Of a stretch of DNA of 21,107 nt, positions 13,846 to 21,053 are shown piece by piece. Below the pieces are notes generated by a model that was not told where the DNA came from, did not search any database, and was given only the letters and a program-made list of their open reading frames with translations. Numbering within the stretch: the first letter of the stretch is position 1; each line of letters opens with the position of its first letter. The stretch covers positions 1-21,107 of the forward strand of contig URKW01000026.1 in NCBI GenBank assembly GCA_900548615.1. Direction: 5' to 3'. A program made the translations under genes and the position numbers. The DNA comes from an uncultured Eubacteriales bacterium. Lineage in GTDB: Bacteria; Bacillota; Clostridia; Oscillospirales; Oscillospiraceae.

Positions 13846-14622
13846 ATGTCAAAGAAAGCGACAGAGTTCCAGCGAAAGGAAATGAGCCGGATGTATCGCG
13901 GCAAGGAGATCTTCAAGCCGCTGAATACCGGTTGGATCGACCAGAATGTGGCCTGTGTGCGGGAGTGGGTGGCCAACATCTTCTTTTACCGGAAGGGCGA
14001 TGCCACCATCATGATCGATGCCGGGTACAACTATGACCGGCTGGCGGAGAAAATGGGCTGGCTGGGCATCGACCCCAAGTCCATCCGCCACATTCTCATT
14101 ACCCATCAGGACACCGACCACGTGGGTGCGGTGGAGGCCGACAGTCCCGGTCTGTTCCGGGACGCCACGCTGTACATAGGCGAGACAGAGAACAAGTATC
14201 TGACCGGCGAAACCCGCCGCAAGGTCATCTATCATCTGTACAAGCTGCCGCAGGTGATCATCAACAATGAAAAGGTGCTGCTGCGGGACGGTCAGAGCAT
14301 GGATATCGACGGCATTAAAATTGAGTGCTTCCTTGTCCCCGGCCATACCTGGGGACACATGGTGTATCTCATCGATGACAAGTATCTCTTTACCGGAGAC
14401 ACCGTCTGGTTCGGCGCTGACGGCGGCTACGAGGGCCGGTTCACCCAGTGCGGCATCTGTACGCTGCTGAAAAAGCTGGGCCTGTACGATCTGACCCCGG
14501 CCATGTGACATCTGGACTACACCATGAGCGAGGCGGGCGGCGTGACGAATTTCGTGCGGCAGTACACGCTGGCATCCGGCGGGCCGTACTGCGACTGCGG
14601 CTATAAAAAGAAAACCGTATGA
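13846..14622 (+). CDS. Metallo-beta-lactamase-fold hydrolase with in-frame TGA at codon 221 (possible selenoprotein or nonsense mutation)
   Basis: The start at 13846 follows AGGAGGGTGACGCC. Residues 1-220 form an MBL fold with metal ligands in THQDTDH (87-92, an HxDxDH variant of HxHxDH), PGHTWGH (His167) and FTGDTVWFG (Asp185). A TGA at 14506-14508 then interrupts the frame. The same frame continues for 37 codons as HLDYTMSEAGGV... to GGPYCDCGYKKKTV, and its own stop at 14622 is followed at once by a terminator. The His right after the TGA could be the last metal ligand, which a 220-residue product would lack. In relatives I recall, the chain continues differently after GADGGY (about residue 195), so an older frameshift or a divergent C-terminus is also possible. 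Options are selenocysteine, a recent nonsense mutation or a sequencing error. I saw no convincing SECIS hairpin by eye. Confidence 0.7.
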
Positions 14623-14626
14623 CATG

Positions 14627-14662
14627 AAAAAAAGACCTTCGGCAGTGCCGAAGGTCTTTTTT
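14627..14662. terminator. Bidirectional terminator between MBL gene and P-type ATPase
   Basis: A stem of about 16 bp (AAAAAAGACCTTCGGC) with a 3-base loop has T-runs on both strands. It begins five bases after the second stop of the MBL frame, not after the internal TGA. Confidence 0.9.
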
Positions 14663-14671
14663 CGTATGTAC

Positions 14672-16762
14672 TTACTTTTTTTCGCCGTCGGGCAGCAGAT
14701 TGGTCATGCTCTTCAGGCTGATGCCCAGCGTGGACATATTGTGCAGCAGGGCGGAGGTGGTAGGCGGCAGAATGCCTGCCACGCCCAGCACGATCAGCGA
14801 GAAGTTGAAGCTCACGATGAACCGGTAGTTCCGGTGGATACGGACCATCAGCGCCTCGCTGAGCTTCCGCAGCGTCACCAACTCGAACAGATCCTCCGAC
14901 GCGATGGTGATGTCGGCGATCTCACGGGCGATGGCGGCGCCGGTGGAAATGGCGATACCCGCGTCGGCTTCCGACAGGGCAGGGGAGTCGTTCACGCCGT
15001 CGCCCACCATGATGACGGTGCGACCCTTTGCCTTTTCCTCGCGGATAAAGGCGGCCTTGTCCTCCGGAAGAACCTCCGCGAACACGGCGTCTACGCCTAC
15101 TTGCCGGGCCACGGCCTCGGCGGTCTTGCGGTTGTCGCCGGTCATCATCACTACCTTGGAGATGCCGCAGTCATGCAGCGCCTTTACGGCGGCGCGGGCT
15201 TCCTTCCGCAGCGGATCGTAGACGCAGATCACGGCGGCCAACTCTCCGGCGATGCACAGGTACAGGTGGGAATAGGCTTCCGGCAGGTTGTCGAATTTCT
15301 CCTGCTCACCCTCCGGGATATGGCAGCCCTCGTCCTCAAATACGAAGTGGGCGCTGCCGATCAGCACCGATTTGCCCTCGACCATGCTGGAAATGCCGTG
15401 GGCCACCACGTACTGCACCTGAGAATGGTACTCCTCGTGGGAAAGACCACGCAGTTTGGCTTCCTCCACCACGGCATTGGCCATGGAGTGGGGATAGTGC
15501 TCCTCAAGGCAGGCGGCCAGCCGCAGCATATCCGGCTCCTTGTAGTCACCGAAGGTGATGATCTGGGCCACCTTGGGGGTGGCGTAGGTGAGGGTGCCGG
15601 TCTTGTCGAACACGATGGTGTCGGCCTTTGACACGGCCTCCAGAAAACATCCGCCCTTGACGGAGATGTGGTGGCTGGTGCTCTCCCGCATGGCGGACAG
15701 CACCGCGATGGGGATGGCCAGCTTTAGCGCGCAGGAGAAGTCCACCATCAGCACCGCCAGCGTCTTGGTGATGTTGCGGGTCAGCAGATAGGTCAGCGCC
15801 GTGCCGCCCAGCGTATAGGGCACCAGACGGTCGGCCAGACGGGCGGCCTTGTCCTCAGCGGTGGATTTCAGCTTTTCCGACTCCTCGATCATGTGAACGA
15901 TGCGGTCGTACCGGCCGCCGCCGGACGCCTTGTCCACGCAGATAACGCATTCGCCCTCCTCGGCCACGGTTCCGGCATAGACATAGCTGCCGGGCCGCTT
16001 GGGAACAGGCATGGATTCGCCGGTCATGGAGGCCTGATTCACCATAGCCTCGCCGGATACCACCTTGCCGTCCAGCGGGATCAGGCTACCGGTACGGACG
16101 ATCACGCAGTCGCCCGCCTTGATGTCGGAGATGGGGGTCAGTACCTCGGTATCGCCCACCTGAAGCCATACATGATCCACGTTCAGGCTCATGGCTCCGG
16201 CCAGATCGGCCACGGATTTCTTGTGAGTCCACTCCTCCAGTATCTCGCCCAGCCGCAGCATGAACATGACCGACCCGGCGGTGGAGAAGTCACCCCGTGC
16301 GATGGACACCGTCACAGCGGTGGCATCCAGCACTGCCACGGACAGCTTGCCGTGCCACAGCGCTTTCAGTCCCTCCTTGATGTACTTCACCGAGCGGAGA
16401 ATAGACAGCGCCGTGGTGATGGGCACCGGCAGGAACAGCTTGGAGATGCACCGCCGCATGACGGTCATGGCCAGCTTGTCCTCAAACTCCCGGTTCAAAG
16501 CGCGGGAGGTGTGCTCCGGCACCAGATCCATAGTCTCGGCCTTGGGAAAGGAGAAAGCGGCCAGCGCGGCGATGACTGCGCCGCGCTGCGCGGAATAAAG
16601 CACCACGGCGTCCTGCGTCCGGTCATAGACCTTGACCTCCGTTACGCCGGGCACATTGCGCAGATAGTATTCCAGTACGTCCGCCTGATGCAGCGTCATC
16701 CGGGCGCACTGCATATGCACCCGCAGACGCCCGGCGGATTCATGGAGAATTGTGCATTTCAT
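14672..16762 (-). CDS. Heavy-metal-type (P1B-like) P-type ATPase
   Basis: This 696-residue protein begins with an HMA-like domain (about 1-75) lacking the CxxC metal motif. The ATPase core follows: actuator motif TGES (247-250), a membrane motif SCALKLAIP (343-351) where many P1B pumps have CPC, phosphorylation site DKTGTLT (D386), the HYPHS element around 422-426, and TGDN plus GDGVNDSPAL in the nucleotide and P domains. It hydrolyses ATP to move a cation across the membrane, but the SCA variant does not identify the ion. It starts two bases after the DUF6110 stop and has only a weak site of its own, so translation is probably coupled. The pair shares one promoter. Confidence 0.9.
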   Translation of the reverse strand: MKCTILHESAGRLRVHMQCARMTLHQADVLEYYLRNVPGVTEVKVYDRTQDAVVLYSAQRGAVIAALAAFSFPKAETMDLVPEHTSRALNREFEDKLAMTVMRRCISKLFLPVPITTALSILRSVKYIKEGLKALWHGKLSVAVLDATAVTVSIARGDFSTAGSVMFMLRLGEILEEWTHKKSVADLAGAMSLNVDHVWLQVGDTEVLTPISDIKAGDCVIVRTGSLIPLDGKVVSGEAMVNQASMTGESMPVPKRPGSYVYAGTVAEEGECVICVDKASGGGRYDRIVHMIEESEKLKSTAEDKAARLADRLVPYTLGGTALTYLLTRNITKTLAVLMVDFSCALKLAIPIAVLSAMRESTSHHISVKGGCFLEAVSKADTIVFDKTGTLTYATPKVAQIITFGDYKEPDMLRLAACLEEHYPHSMANAVVEEAKLRGLSHEEYHSQVQYVVAHGISSMVEGKSVLIGSAHFVFEDEGCHIPEGEQEKFDNLPEAYSHLYLCIAGELAAVICVYDPLRKEARAAVKALHDCGISKVVMMTGDNRKTAEAVARQVGVDAVFAEVLPEDKAAFIREEKAKGRTVIMVGDGVNDSPALSEADAGIAISTGAAIAREIADITIASEDLFELVTLRKLSEALMVRIHRNYRFIVSFNFSLIVLGVAGILPPTTSALLHNMSTLGISLKSMTNLLPDGEKK

Positions 16763-16764
16763 GG

Positions 16765-17034
16765 TTATTCAGCGGTGGCTTCTTCCTCGGAAGTGTCCTC
16801 CACAACGGCGGCGGCCTCGTCCTCGGCGCGCTGCTCGTTGATGGCCTTGGCGTCGGAGTAGATGTCCTCCACGTTCTCGCGGGCAGTGGTGACGGTCTTC
16901 ATCACGCTGTCCTTGGCCCGCAGCACGGCGGCGGTGGTGTGGGTATAGGCCTTCTTGGCGTCCTTGCTGCTGAGCAGCTTGATACCGGCGGTGCCGAACA
17001 GCACGCCGGCGGCAAACATAGCAAGTTTCTTCAT
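16765..17034 (-). CDS. DUF6110-like small membrane-anchored protein
   Basis: This is an 89-residue protein with an N-terminal hydrophobic segment (MKKLAMFAAGVLFGTAGIKLL), an alanine- and charge-rich helix (about 25-68) and an acidic tail rich in Glu and Ala. The start at 17034 has AGGAGG eight bases upstream. Proteins of this shape, annotated DUF6110, recur directly upstream of this type of P-type ATPase in Clostridia. I assign the family from that pattern and the sequence style. The role is unknown. It may be an accessory or metal-delivery partner of the ATPase. Confidence 0.75.
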   Translation of the reverse strand: MKKLAMFAAGVLFGTAGIKLLSSKDAKKAYTHTTAAVLRAKDSVMKTVTTARENVEDIYSDAKAINEQRAEDEAAAVVEDTSEEEATAE

Positions 17035-17096
17035 CGTAAATTACCTCCTGATTTTTCGATTTACGGGTGGTTTAAGTTCACCAACTTCATGACTGT

Positions 17097-17125
17097 AACA
17101 TATCACAAGACGGGAAAAAATGCAA
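17097..17125 (-). promoter_or_regulatory. Promoter of the DUF6110-ATPase operon
   Basis: On the minus strand, TTGCAT (17120-17125), 17 bases, then TATGTT (17097-17102), about 60 bases before the DUF6110 start. Confidence 0.75.
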
Positions 17126-17329
17126 GTGTAAAGCGAAACAAAAGTGACAAAATTTTGAGGAAAAAGTAAGAGAAAAGAGAGAAAATTTGACCAATTATCC
17201 TCCTTTTGCGCGATAATAAAAAGCGGCTCCAAGACAAAAGCAGCAGCGCCAAAATCATATTTCCTGTGTCGTGCTGCAAATGGCTTGTGGGATATTGCCG
17301 GATTTCGCAAGGGCCTTGTCGAATCATTC
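17126..17329. other. Intergenic stretch without a supported gene
   Basis: The left half is A-rich (17126-17225) and the right half is balanced. Open frames exist on both strands, but none has a ribosome binding site or a recognisable product. It leads into the promoter-terminator unit at 17330-17456. Confidence 0.5.
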
Positions 17330-17358
17330 TTGACAGTGAATGGCTTCGTCGATATGAT
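17330..17358 (+). promoter_or_regulatory. Orphan near-consensus promoter
   Basis: Perfect TTGACA (17330-17335), 17 bases, then TATGAT (17353-17358), with no gene of normal size downstream before the terminator at 17422-17456. Confidence 0.65.
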
Positions 17359-17364
17359 AAGGGA

Positions 17365-17456
17365 AAGCTCATGCGCTATACCTCGACAGTGCTCGCCGCC
17401 GAGGGCCACGGCTGAACCGATAAAAAAGTACCCGGATCACATCTGGGTACTTTTTT
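17365..17456 (+). ncRNA. Candidate small RNA of about 92 nt
   Basis: A strong promoter starts this transcript and a strong terminator ends it. In between is a CCTCG...CGAGG stem (17382-17405) and a short frame of 14 codons (MRYTSTVLAAEGHG, 17371-17415) with a poor start context. It does not resemble 6S, SRP or tmRNA by eye. It could be a trans-acting RNA, or antisense to the 3' end of the Dabb transcript if the terminator is leaky. The call rests on signals, not on a family match. Confidence 0.45.
17422..17456. terminator. Bidirectional terminator
   Basis: AAAAAAGTACCCGGAT pairs with ATCTGGGTACTTTTTT (one G-U pair) around a 3-base loop, with T-runs on both strands. It ends the candidate small RNA on the plus strand and the Dabb gene on the minus strand. 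Confidence 0.9.
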
Positions 17457-17470
17457 GCCATTATGCTGTT

Positions 17471-17770
17471 TCAGCAGGCTTCTTTTCCGTCGAAGGCCAT
17501 AGAGTCCATCACATAGTCCTTGATATCGTCCACCAGCGCCAGATACTTTGGGTGATGGAGAAAGTCGTTCAAATATTCCGGTCCGTCCAGATGGACGGCC
17601 ATCATGATATCCGCATTGGAATCTCGTGCTGTCTCGCAGCGGTATACTTCTGCGTTGTGCAGGAAGGGGAGCGCCAGCTCCAGCTCTGCGTAGATCTTGC
17701 GGCAGCGGAAATAAATTTCGGTCACATCCGCGTTTCTTGTCAGCTTCAAAAGGTTGTAATGTACGATCAT
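17471..17770 (-). CDS. Dabb (stress-responsive A/B barrel) domain protein
   Basis: This is a 99-residue protein of the usual size for a single ferredoxin-like A/B barrel. It opens MIVHYNLLKLT, has the mid strand NADIMMAVHLDG and the helix PEYLNDFLHHPKYLALVDDIKDYV near the end, the typical Dabb order. These proteins dimerise. Members vary from stress-induced proteins to cyclases, so no reaction is assigned. The start chosen is ATG 17770, with AAGGAGG ten bases upstream. An upstream frame start at 17824 lies within the promoter region and is rejected. It is transcribed alone. Confidence 0.85.
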   Translation of the reverse strand: MIVHYNLLKLTRNADVTEIYFRCRKIYAELELALPFLHNAEVYRCETARDSNADIMMAVHLDGPEYLNDFLHHPKYLALVDDIKDYVMDSMAFDGKEAC

Positions 17771-17802
17771 GCGTAGGGACCTCCTTTGTAAAATATTGCA
17801 AT

Positions 17803-17831
17803 AATGTACCGCAGAATTTGGCAATTGTCAA
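17803..17831 (-). promoter_or_regulatory. Promoter of the Dabb gene, with adjoining palindrome
   Basis: On the minus strand, perfect TTGACA (17826-17831), 17 bases, TACATT (17803-17808). A 10-bp palindrome TATTGCAATA (17794-17803) lies directly after the -10, where a repressor could act. Confidence 0.75.
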
Positions 17832-18009
17832 CCTTTTTCTTCGGCGATTTAGATAGATGAAGATGAATAAAATTGTGCAAAAGTTCCAAAAAGTAGAGAA
17901 TGTGTTTTTTTTAACAATGAAAAGCGGGGAAGAAATGTGCACGTTTTTTGCAAAAAAATTTTTTTCTGGATGCAAGGGGGACAGGCGTTTTTCGCTTCTG
18001 CGGCCGGGC

Positions 18010-18038
18010 TTGTATTTTCGGCGGGGATTTGGTACAAT
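18010..18038 (+). promoter_or_regulatory. Promoter of the ABC ATPase gene
   Basis: TTGTAT (18010-18015), 17 bases, TACAAT (18033-18038), about 33 bases before the start codon. Confidence 0.7.
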
Positions 18039-18070
18039 AGCAACCGAATTTGAGAAAATGAGGCAATGAT

Positions 18071-18835
18071 ATGGATGCAGTAACGCTGAAGCATGTGGAT
18101 AAATCCTATACCTCCTACAGCACGGAGGTGGTGTTGACCGGACAGACACGCGAGAGCCGCACGCGGCAGGTGCTGAAGGATCTGTCACTGTCCTTTCCGG
18201 TGGGACAGCTGACGGTGATCGTGGGGCGCAGCGGCTGCGGAAAAAGCACGCTGCTGAAGTTGCTGGCGGGGAAGGAGCAGCCGGACGCGGGAGAGATCGC
18301 GATGCCGGAGGGCTGGCACAGCGCCATGCTCAGTCCGGAGCCCTATGTGATCTCTTGGACGAACGTGCAGCGCAACGTGGCCATGGCCTGCGGCGTAGGC
18401 AAGACGCCGGAGGAGCGCTACGAAAAGGCGCGGGATTTTGTCCGGCTGGTAGGGCTGGAGGACTATGCCGACCTGACCCCGGTGGAGCTGTCCACCGGCA
18501 TGAAGCAGCGGCTGGGCCTTGCCAGAGTGCTGGCGGGGCAGGCGGAGCTGCTGTTGATGGACGAGCCCTTCGCGTCGCTGGACTTTTTGACGCGGGAGGA
18601 GCTGCAAACCCAGCTGCTGGGCATCCAGCAGAAAATGCCCCGCACCATCATTCTGGTGACCCATCAGCTGGACGAAGCGGTGCTGCTGGGCCAGAAGATC
18701 ATCGTCATGCATTCGGACAGCACCGTTCGGGAATTCGACCTGTCGGGCGAGCTGTACCCCCGCGACCTGAGCGCTCCGCAGATGCAGCAGCTGAAGCGGG
18801 AGATCACCGACGAGTGCCGGAAAGCGCAGGCGTAA
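18071..18835 (+). CDS. ABC transporter ATP-binding protein (SsuB/TauB-like), orphan
   Basis: This is a 254-residue ATPase with Walker A GRSGCGKST (52-60), signature LSTGMKQRL (140-148, with Thr where most have Gly), Walker B LLLMDEPFASLD (160-171) and the switch His in VTHQLDE (198). The best general match is to ATPases of sulfonate, taurine or nitrate importers, shown by LTREELQTQLLGIQQ and HQLDEAVLLG. Two points are odd. A stretch of about 20 residues (STEVVLTGQTRESRTRQ) is inserted before the first core strand, and the Q-loop position reads LSPEPYVISW without the usual Gln. No permease or binding protein is adjacent. GAGG lies seven bases before the ATG at 18071. Substrate unknown. Confidence 0.85.
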   Translation: MDAVTLKHVDKSYTSYSTEVVLTGQTRESRTRQVLKDLSLSFPVGQLTVIVGRSGCGKSTLLKLLAGKEQPDAGEIAMPEGWHSAMLSPEPYVISWTNVQRNVAMACGVGKTPEERYEKARDFVRLVGLEDYADLTPVELSTGMKQRLGLARVLAGQAELLLMDEPFASLDFLTREELQTQLLGIQQKMPRTIILVTHQLDEAVLLGQKIIVMHSDSTVREFDLSGELYPRDLSAPQMQQLKREITDECRKAQA

Positions 18836-18850
18836 CGGCGAAAACGGCGG

Positions 18851-18879
18851 TTGCGGGTGTGTTAAGAGTGTGTTATACT
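18851..18879 (+). promoter_or_regulatory. Promoter of the PhzF-family gene
   Basis: TTGCGG (18851-18856), 17 bases, TATACT (18874-18879). This shows the PhzF-like gene can be transcribed without the ABC gene, although no terminator separates them. Confidence 0.65.
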
Positions 18880-18913
18880 GTGGCTGTCACAAAAAAAGAA
18901 GGAGTGATTTCTC

Positions 18914-19693
18914 ATGCGCCAGTATGTTGTTGACGCGTTTACCGACCATGTGTTTGCGGGCAATCCCGCCGCCATCTGTGTGATGGATCGTTGGCTGGAT
19001 GAAAAGACCATGATGGCCATTACCATCGAGAATAACCTGTCCGAAACGGCCTTTGCCGTGAAGGAGGGGGAGAAGTACCATCTGCGGTGGTTCACCCCCG
19101 GCGGCGAGATCGACCTGTGCGGTCATGCCACGCTGGGTACGGCCTGCGCCATCATGACCTTTGTGGCGCCGGAGCTGACGGAGATCACCTTTACCACCCT
19201 GTCCGGCGACCTGACGGTGGTGCGCCGGGGCGACCTGTATGAGATGGATTTCCCCGCCTACGAGCTGAAAAGCGTTCCGGTGACGCAGGCTATGGCCGAC
19301 GCCATGAACGGCGCTATGCCAAAAGCCGCCTATATGGGCCGCGACCTGCTGTGCGTGTTTGACGATGAGGAGACGGTGCGCCGTATGACGGTGGATCAGG
19401 AGAAGGTGCGGGCACTGGACGGTCTGCTGCTGCACGCCACCGCGCCGGGCAAGGATGTGGACTGTGTGTCCCGCAGCTTCGCCCCCAAGTGTAATGTGGC
19501 GGAGGATCCCGTCTGCGGCTCCGGCCATTGCCACATCGTGCCCTATTGGGTGAAGGCGCTGGGCAAGGACAGCCTGGTGGCCTATCAGGCCAGCCCCAGA
19601 GGCGGCATCCTGTACTGCACCCAGATGGGCGACCGCATCAAGATGAGCGGCAAGGCCGCCGTCTATTCTGTGGCGGATATCAATATCGGCTGA
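18914..19693 (+). CDS. PhzF-family isomerase/epimerase-like protein
   Basis: This is a 259-residue protein in the PhzF family, which has two diaminopimelate-epimerase-like halves. Visible hallmarks are the opening YVVDAFTDHVFAGNPAAI, the catalytic Glu in NNLSETAF (residue 44, equivalent to E45 of PhzF), LRWFTPGGEIDLCGHATLG (57-75) and DPVCGSGHCH near residues 198-207. PhzF itself isomerises a phenazine precursor. Members outside phenazine clusters, as here, have unknown substrates, so only the fold and a probable isomerase role are claimed. The start at 18914 has AAGGAGTG about nine bases upstream. It is convergent with larC. Confidence 0.9.
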   Translation: MRQYVVDAFTDHVFAGNPAAICVMDRWLDEKTMMAITIENNLSETAFAVKEGEKYHLRWFTPGGEIDLCGHATLGTACAIMTFVAPELTEITFTTLSGDLTVVRRGDLYEMDFPAYELKSVPVTQAMADAMNGAMPKAAYMGRDLLCVFDDEETVRRMTVDQEKVRALDGLLLHATAPGKDVDCVSRSFAPKCNVAEDPVCGSGHCHIVPYWVKALGKDSLVAYQASPRGGILYCTQMGDRIKMSGKAAVYSVADINIG

Positions 19694-19694
19694 G

Positions 19695-19746
19695 ATAACA
19701 AGCAAACCCGTGAGACACAAACGTGTCTCACGGGTTTGCTTGTTAT
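19695..19746. terminator. 24-bp perfect-stem bidirectional terminator
   Basis: The left arm (19695-19718) and right arm (19723-19746) are perfectly complementary with loop AAAC. The right arm contains the larC stop codon, and the PhzF stop lies two bases before the left arm. One structure therefore ends both convergent genes. Confidence 0.8.
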
Positions 19747-20936
19747 TCCGGTTGAATATCCTTCAGTATGGCCTGTACCTGCGCCAGCGAAAGCTTGTGG
19801 TCAGCGGCGATCCGGGCCAGATCCTCGTATTCGTATTTCGTCCGCGTCACCCCGTAGCCCTGAGAGGTCTTGTACCGCACGTCGCCGTAAGGGGTGGAGG
19901 TCACGCCTGCTGTGCGTGACAGCGTATACCGGCGGCAGGCATGCTCCCGCACGCCGATGGTGGTGGTATGGCGCAGCAGCAGCGCCGCCATTTTCTCCCT
20001 GTCCGCCGGACGGCACAGAACGGTCAGCAGCGTGCCGAGGCGGGACTTCTTCATGGTGATGGGCGCGGCCCACACGTCCAGCGCTCCGGCCCGCAGCAGT
20101 ACCTCCATGGCGAAAGCAATGGACTCCGCCGTCATGTCGTCCAGATTGCAGTTCAGCTCCCACACCTGATTGTCGGTGTTCTCCGTTTCACCCCAGAAGG
20201 CGCGAAGGCAGTTGGCGGTGTCAAATTCCTTGGTTCCCATGCCGTAGCCTACTGTGTTGACCGTCATCACAGGCATTTCGCCGAAGCGGGTGACAAAATG
20301 CTTCAGCAGTGCGGCGCCGGTGGGAGTGCAGAGCTCCGCCCGGATCGTGCCGCTGTAGACGGGAACGCCCTGCAGCAGTAGCGCCGTGGCCGGTGCGGGA
20401 ACAGGCAGAAGTCCGTGGGCGCACCGCACCTGACCGCTGCCGGTGCAGACGGGAGAAGCGATGATCTGCTCCGGCCCGAGCCGGTGCAGCAGCAGGCACA
20501 CGGCGGCAATGTCCGCCAGCGCATCCATGGTGCCCACCTCGTGAAAATGGATCTGCGTGACAGGTACGCCGTGGACGCGGCTTTCGGCCTCCGCCAGAAG
20601 CTGATACACTGCCAGAATGTCCTGCTTCACCGCTTCCGGCAGGGCAAGATGGCCGACCATATGGGCGATCTGCTCCAGTACACTGTGATGGTGATCCTCG
20701 TGATGGTGATGGTGGTGCATGGCGTCGGATTCCTCTTGCCCGTCCACCTTCACCGACATATGGGTGCCGCATATCCCGCAGCGGGATACCGTTTCATAAC
20801 TGTAGGTCACATGGGGGATGCCGATGGCGTTCAATTCCGCCAGTGCCGCGTCACGATCCAGCGTCAGCTCCAGCTGCGCGGCGGTCAGCATATCACCAGC
20901 TGCACCCATACCGCAGTCCAGATACAAGGTTTTCAT
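19743..20936 (-). CDS. larC: Nickel-pincer cofactor nickel-insertion protein LarC
   Basis: This is a 397-residue protein in one continuous frame. It opens MKTLYLDCGMGAAGDML, carries a His-rich stretch (six His, ED, three His, residues 74-84) and shows the family blocks HFHEVGTMDALADI, CTPTGAALL, TVGYGMGTKEF and NLDDMTAE. LarC inserts nickel into the pyridinium-dithiocarboxylate mononucleotide to make the NPN cofactor of lactate racemase and related enzymes. In Lactobacillus plantarum two frames (LarC1/LarC2) are joined by a frameshift. Here none is needed. The start at 20936 has GGAGG nine bases upstream. The longer frame to 21035 has no site. No larA, larB or larE is in the window. Confidence 0.9.
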   Translation of the reverse strand: MKTLYLDCGMGAAGDMLTAAQLELTLDRDAALAELNAIGIPHVTYSYETVSRCGICGTHMSVKVDGQEESDAMHHHHHHEDHHHSVLEQIAHMVGHLALPEAVKQDILAVYQLLAEAESRVHGVPVTQIHFHEVGTMDALADIAAVCLLLHRLGPEQIIASPVCTGSGQVRCAHGLLPVPAPATALLLQGVPVYSGTIRAELCTPTGAALLKHFVTRFGEMPVMTVNTVGYGMGTKEFDTANCLRAFWGETENTDNQVWELNCNLDDMTAESIAFAMEVLLRAGALDVWAAPITMKKSRLGTLLTVLCRPADREKMAALLLRHTTTIGVREHACRRYTLSRTAGVTSTPYGDVRYKTSQGYGVTRTKYEYEDLARIAADHKLSLAQVQAILKDIQPE

Positions 20937-20969
20937 GGGGATACCTCCGTTTTCAGAAGATGCATCACG

Positions 20970-20998
20970 ATTATACTTGACATTGCCGGGATTTGCAA
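20970..20998 (-). promoter_or_regulatory. Promoter of larC
   Basis: On the minus strand, TTGCAA (20993-20998), 17 bases, perfect TATAAT (20970-20975), about 35 bases before the start codon. Confidence 0.75.
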
Positions 20999-21019
20999 CG
21001 TTCACTTGTAAGAAAAAGG

Positions 21020-21052
21020 AAAGCTGCCGTGACACATGTCGCGGCAGCTTTT
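21020..21052 (-). terminator. Terminator of the tRNA-Glu transcript
   Basis: AAAGCTGCCGTGACA faces TGTCGCGGCAGCTTT with one G-U pair, immediately downstream of the tRNA 3' end. The minus strand continues CCTTTTTCTT, a U-rich tail. Confidence 0.85.
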
Positions 21053-21053
21053 G

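Noticed and set aside
14624..15631. Open frame of 335 codons opposite the P-type ATPase, and a similar one at 15893-16861
   Set aside because: Both are composition-driven antisense frames without ribosome binding sites.
17041..17409. Open frame of 122 codons (minus) and overlapping plus frames at 17206-17776
   Set aside because: They cross a promoter and A-rich intergenic DNA, have no start signal and no recognisable product.
20695..20720. Short ATGGTG-type repeats as a tandem repeat locus
   Set aside because: They encode the His-rich metal-binding stretch of LarC.
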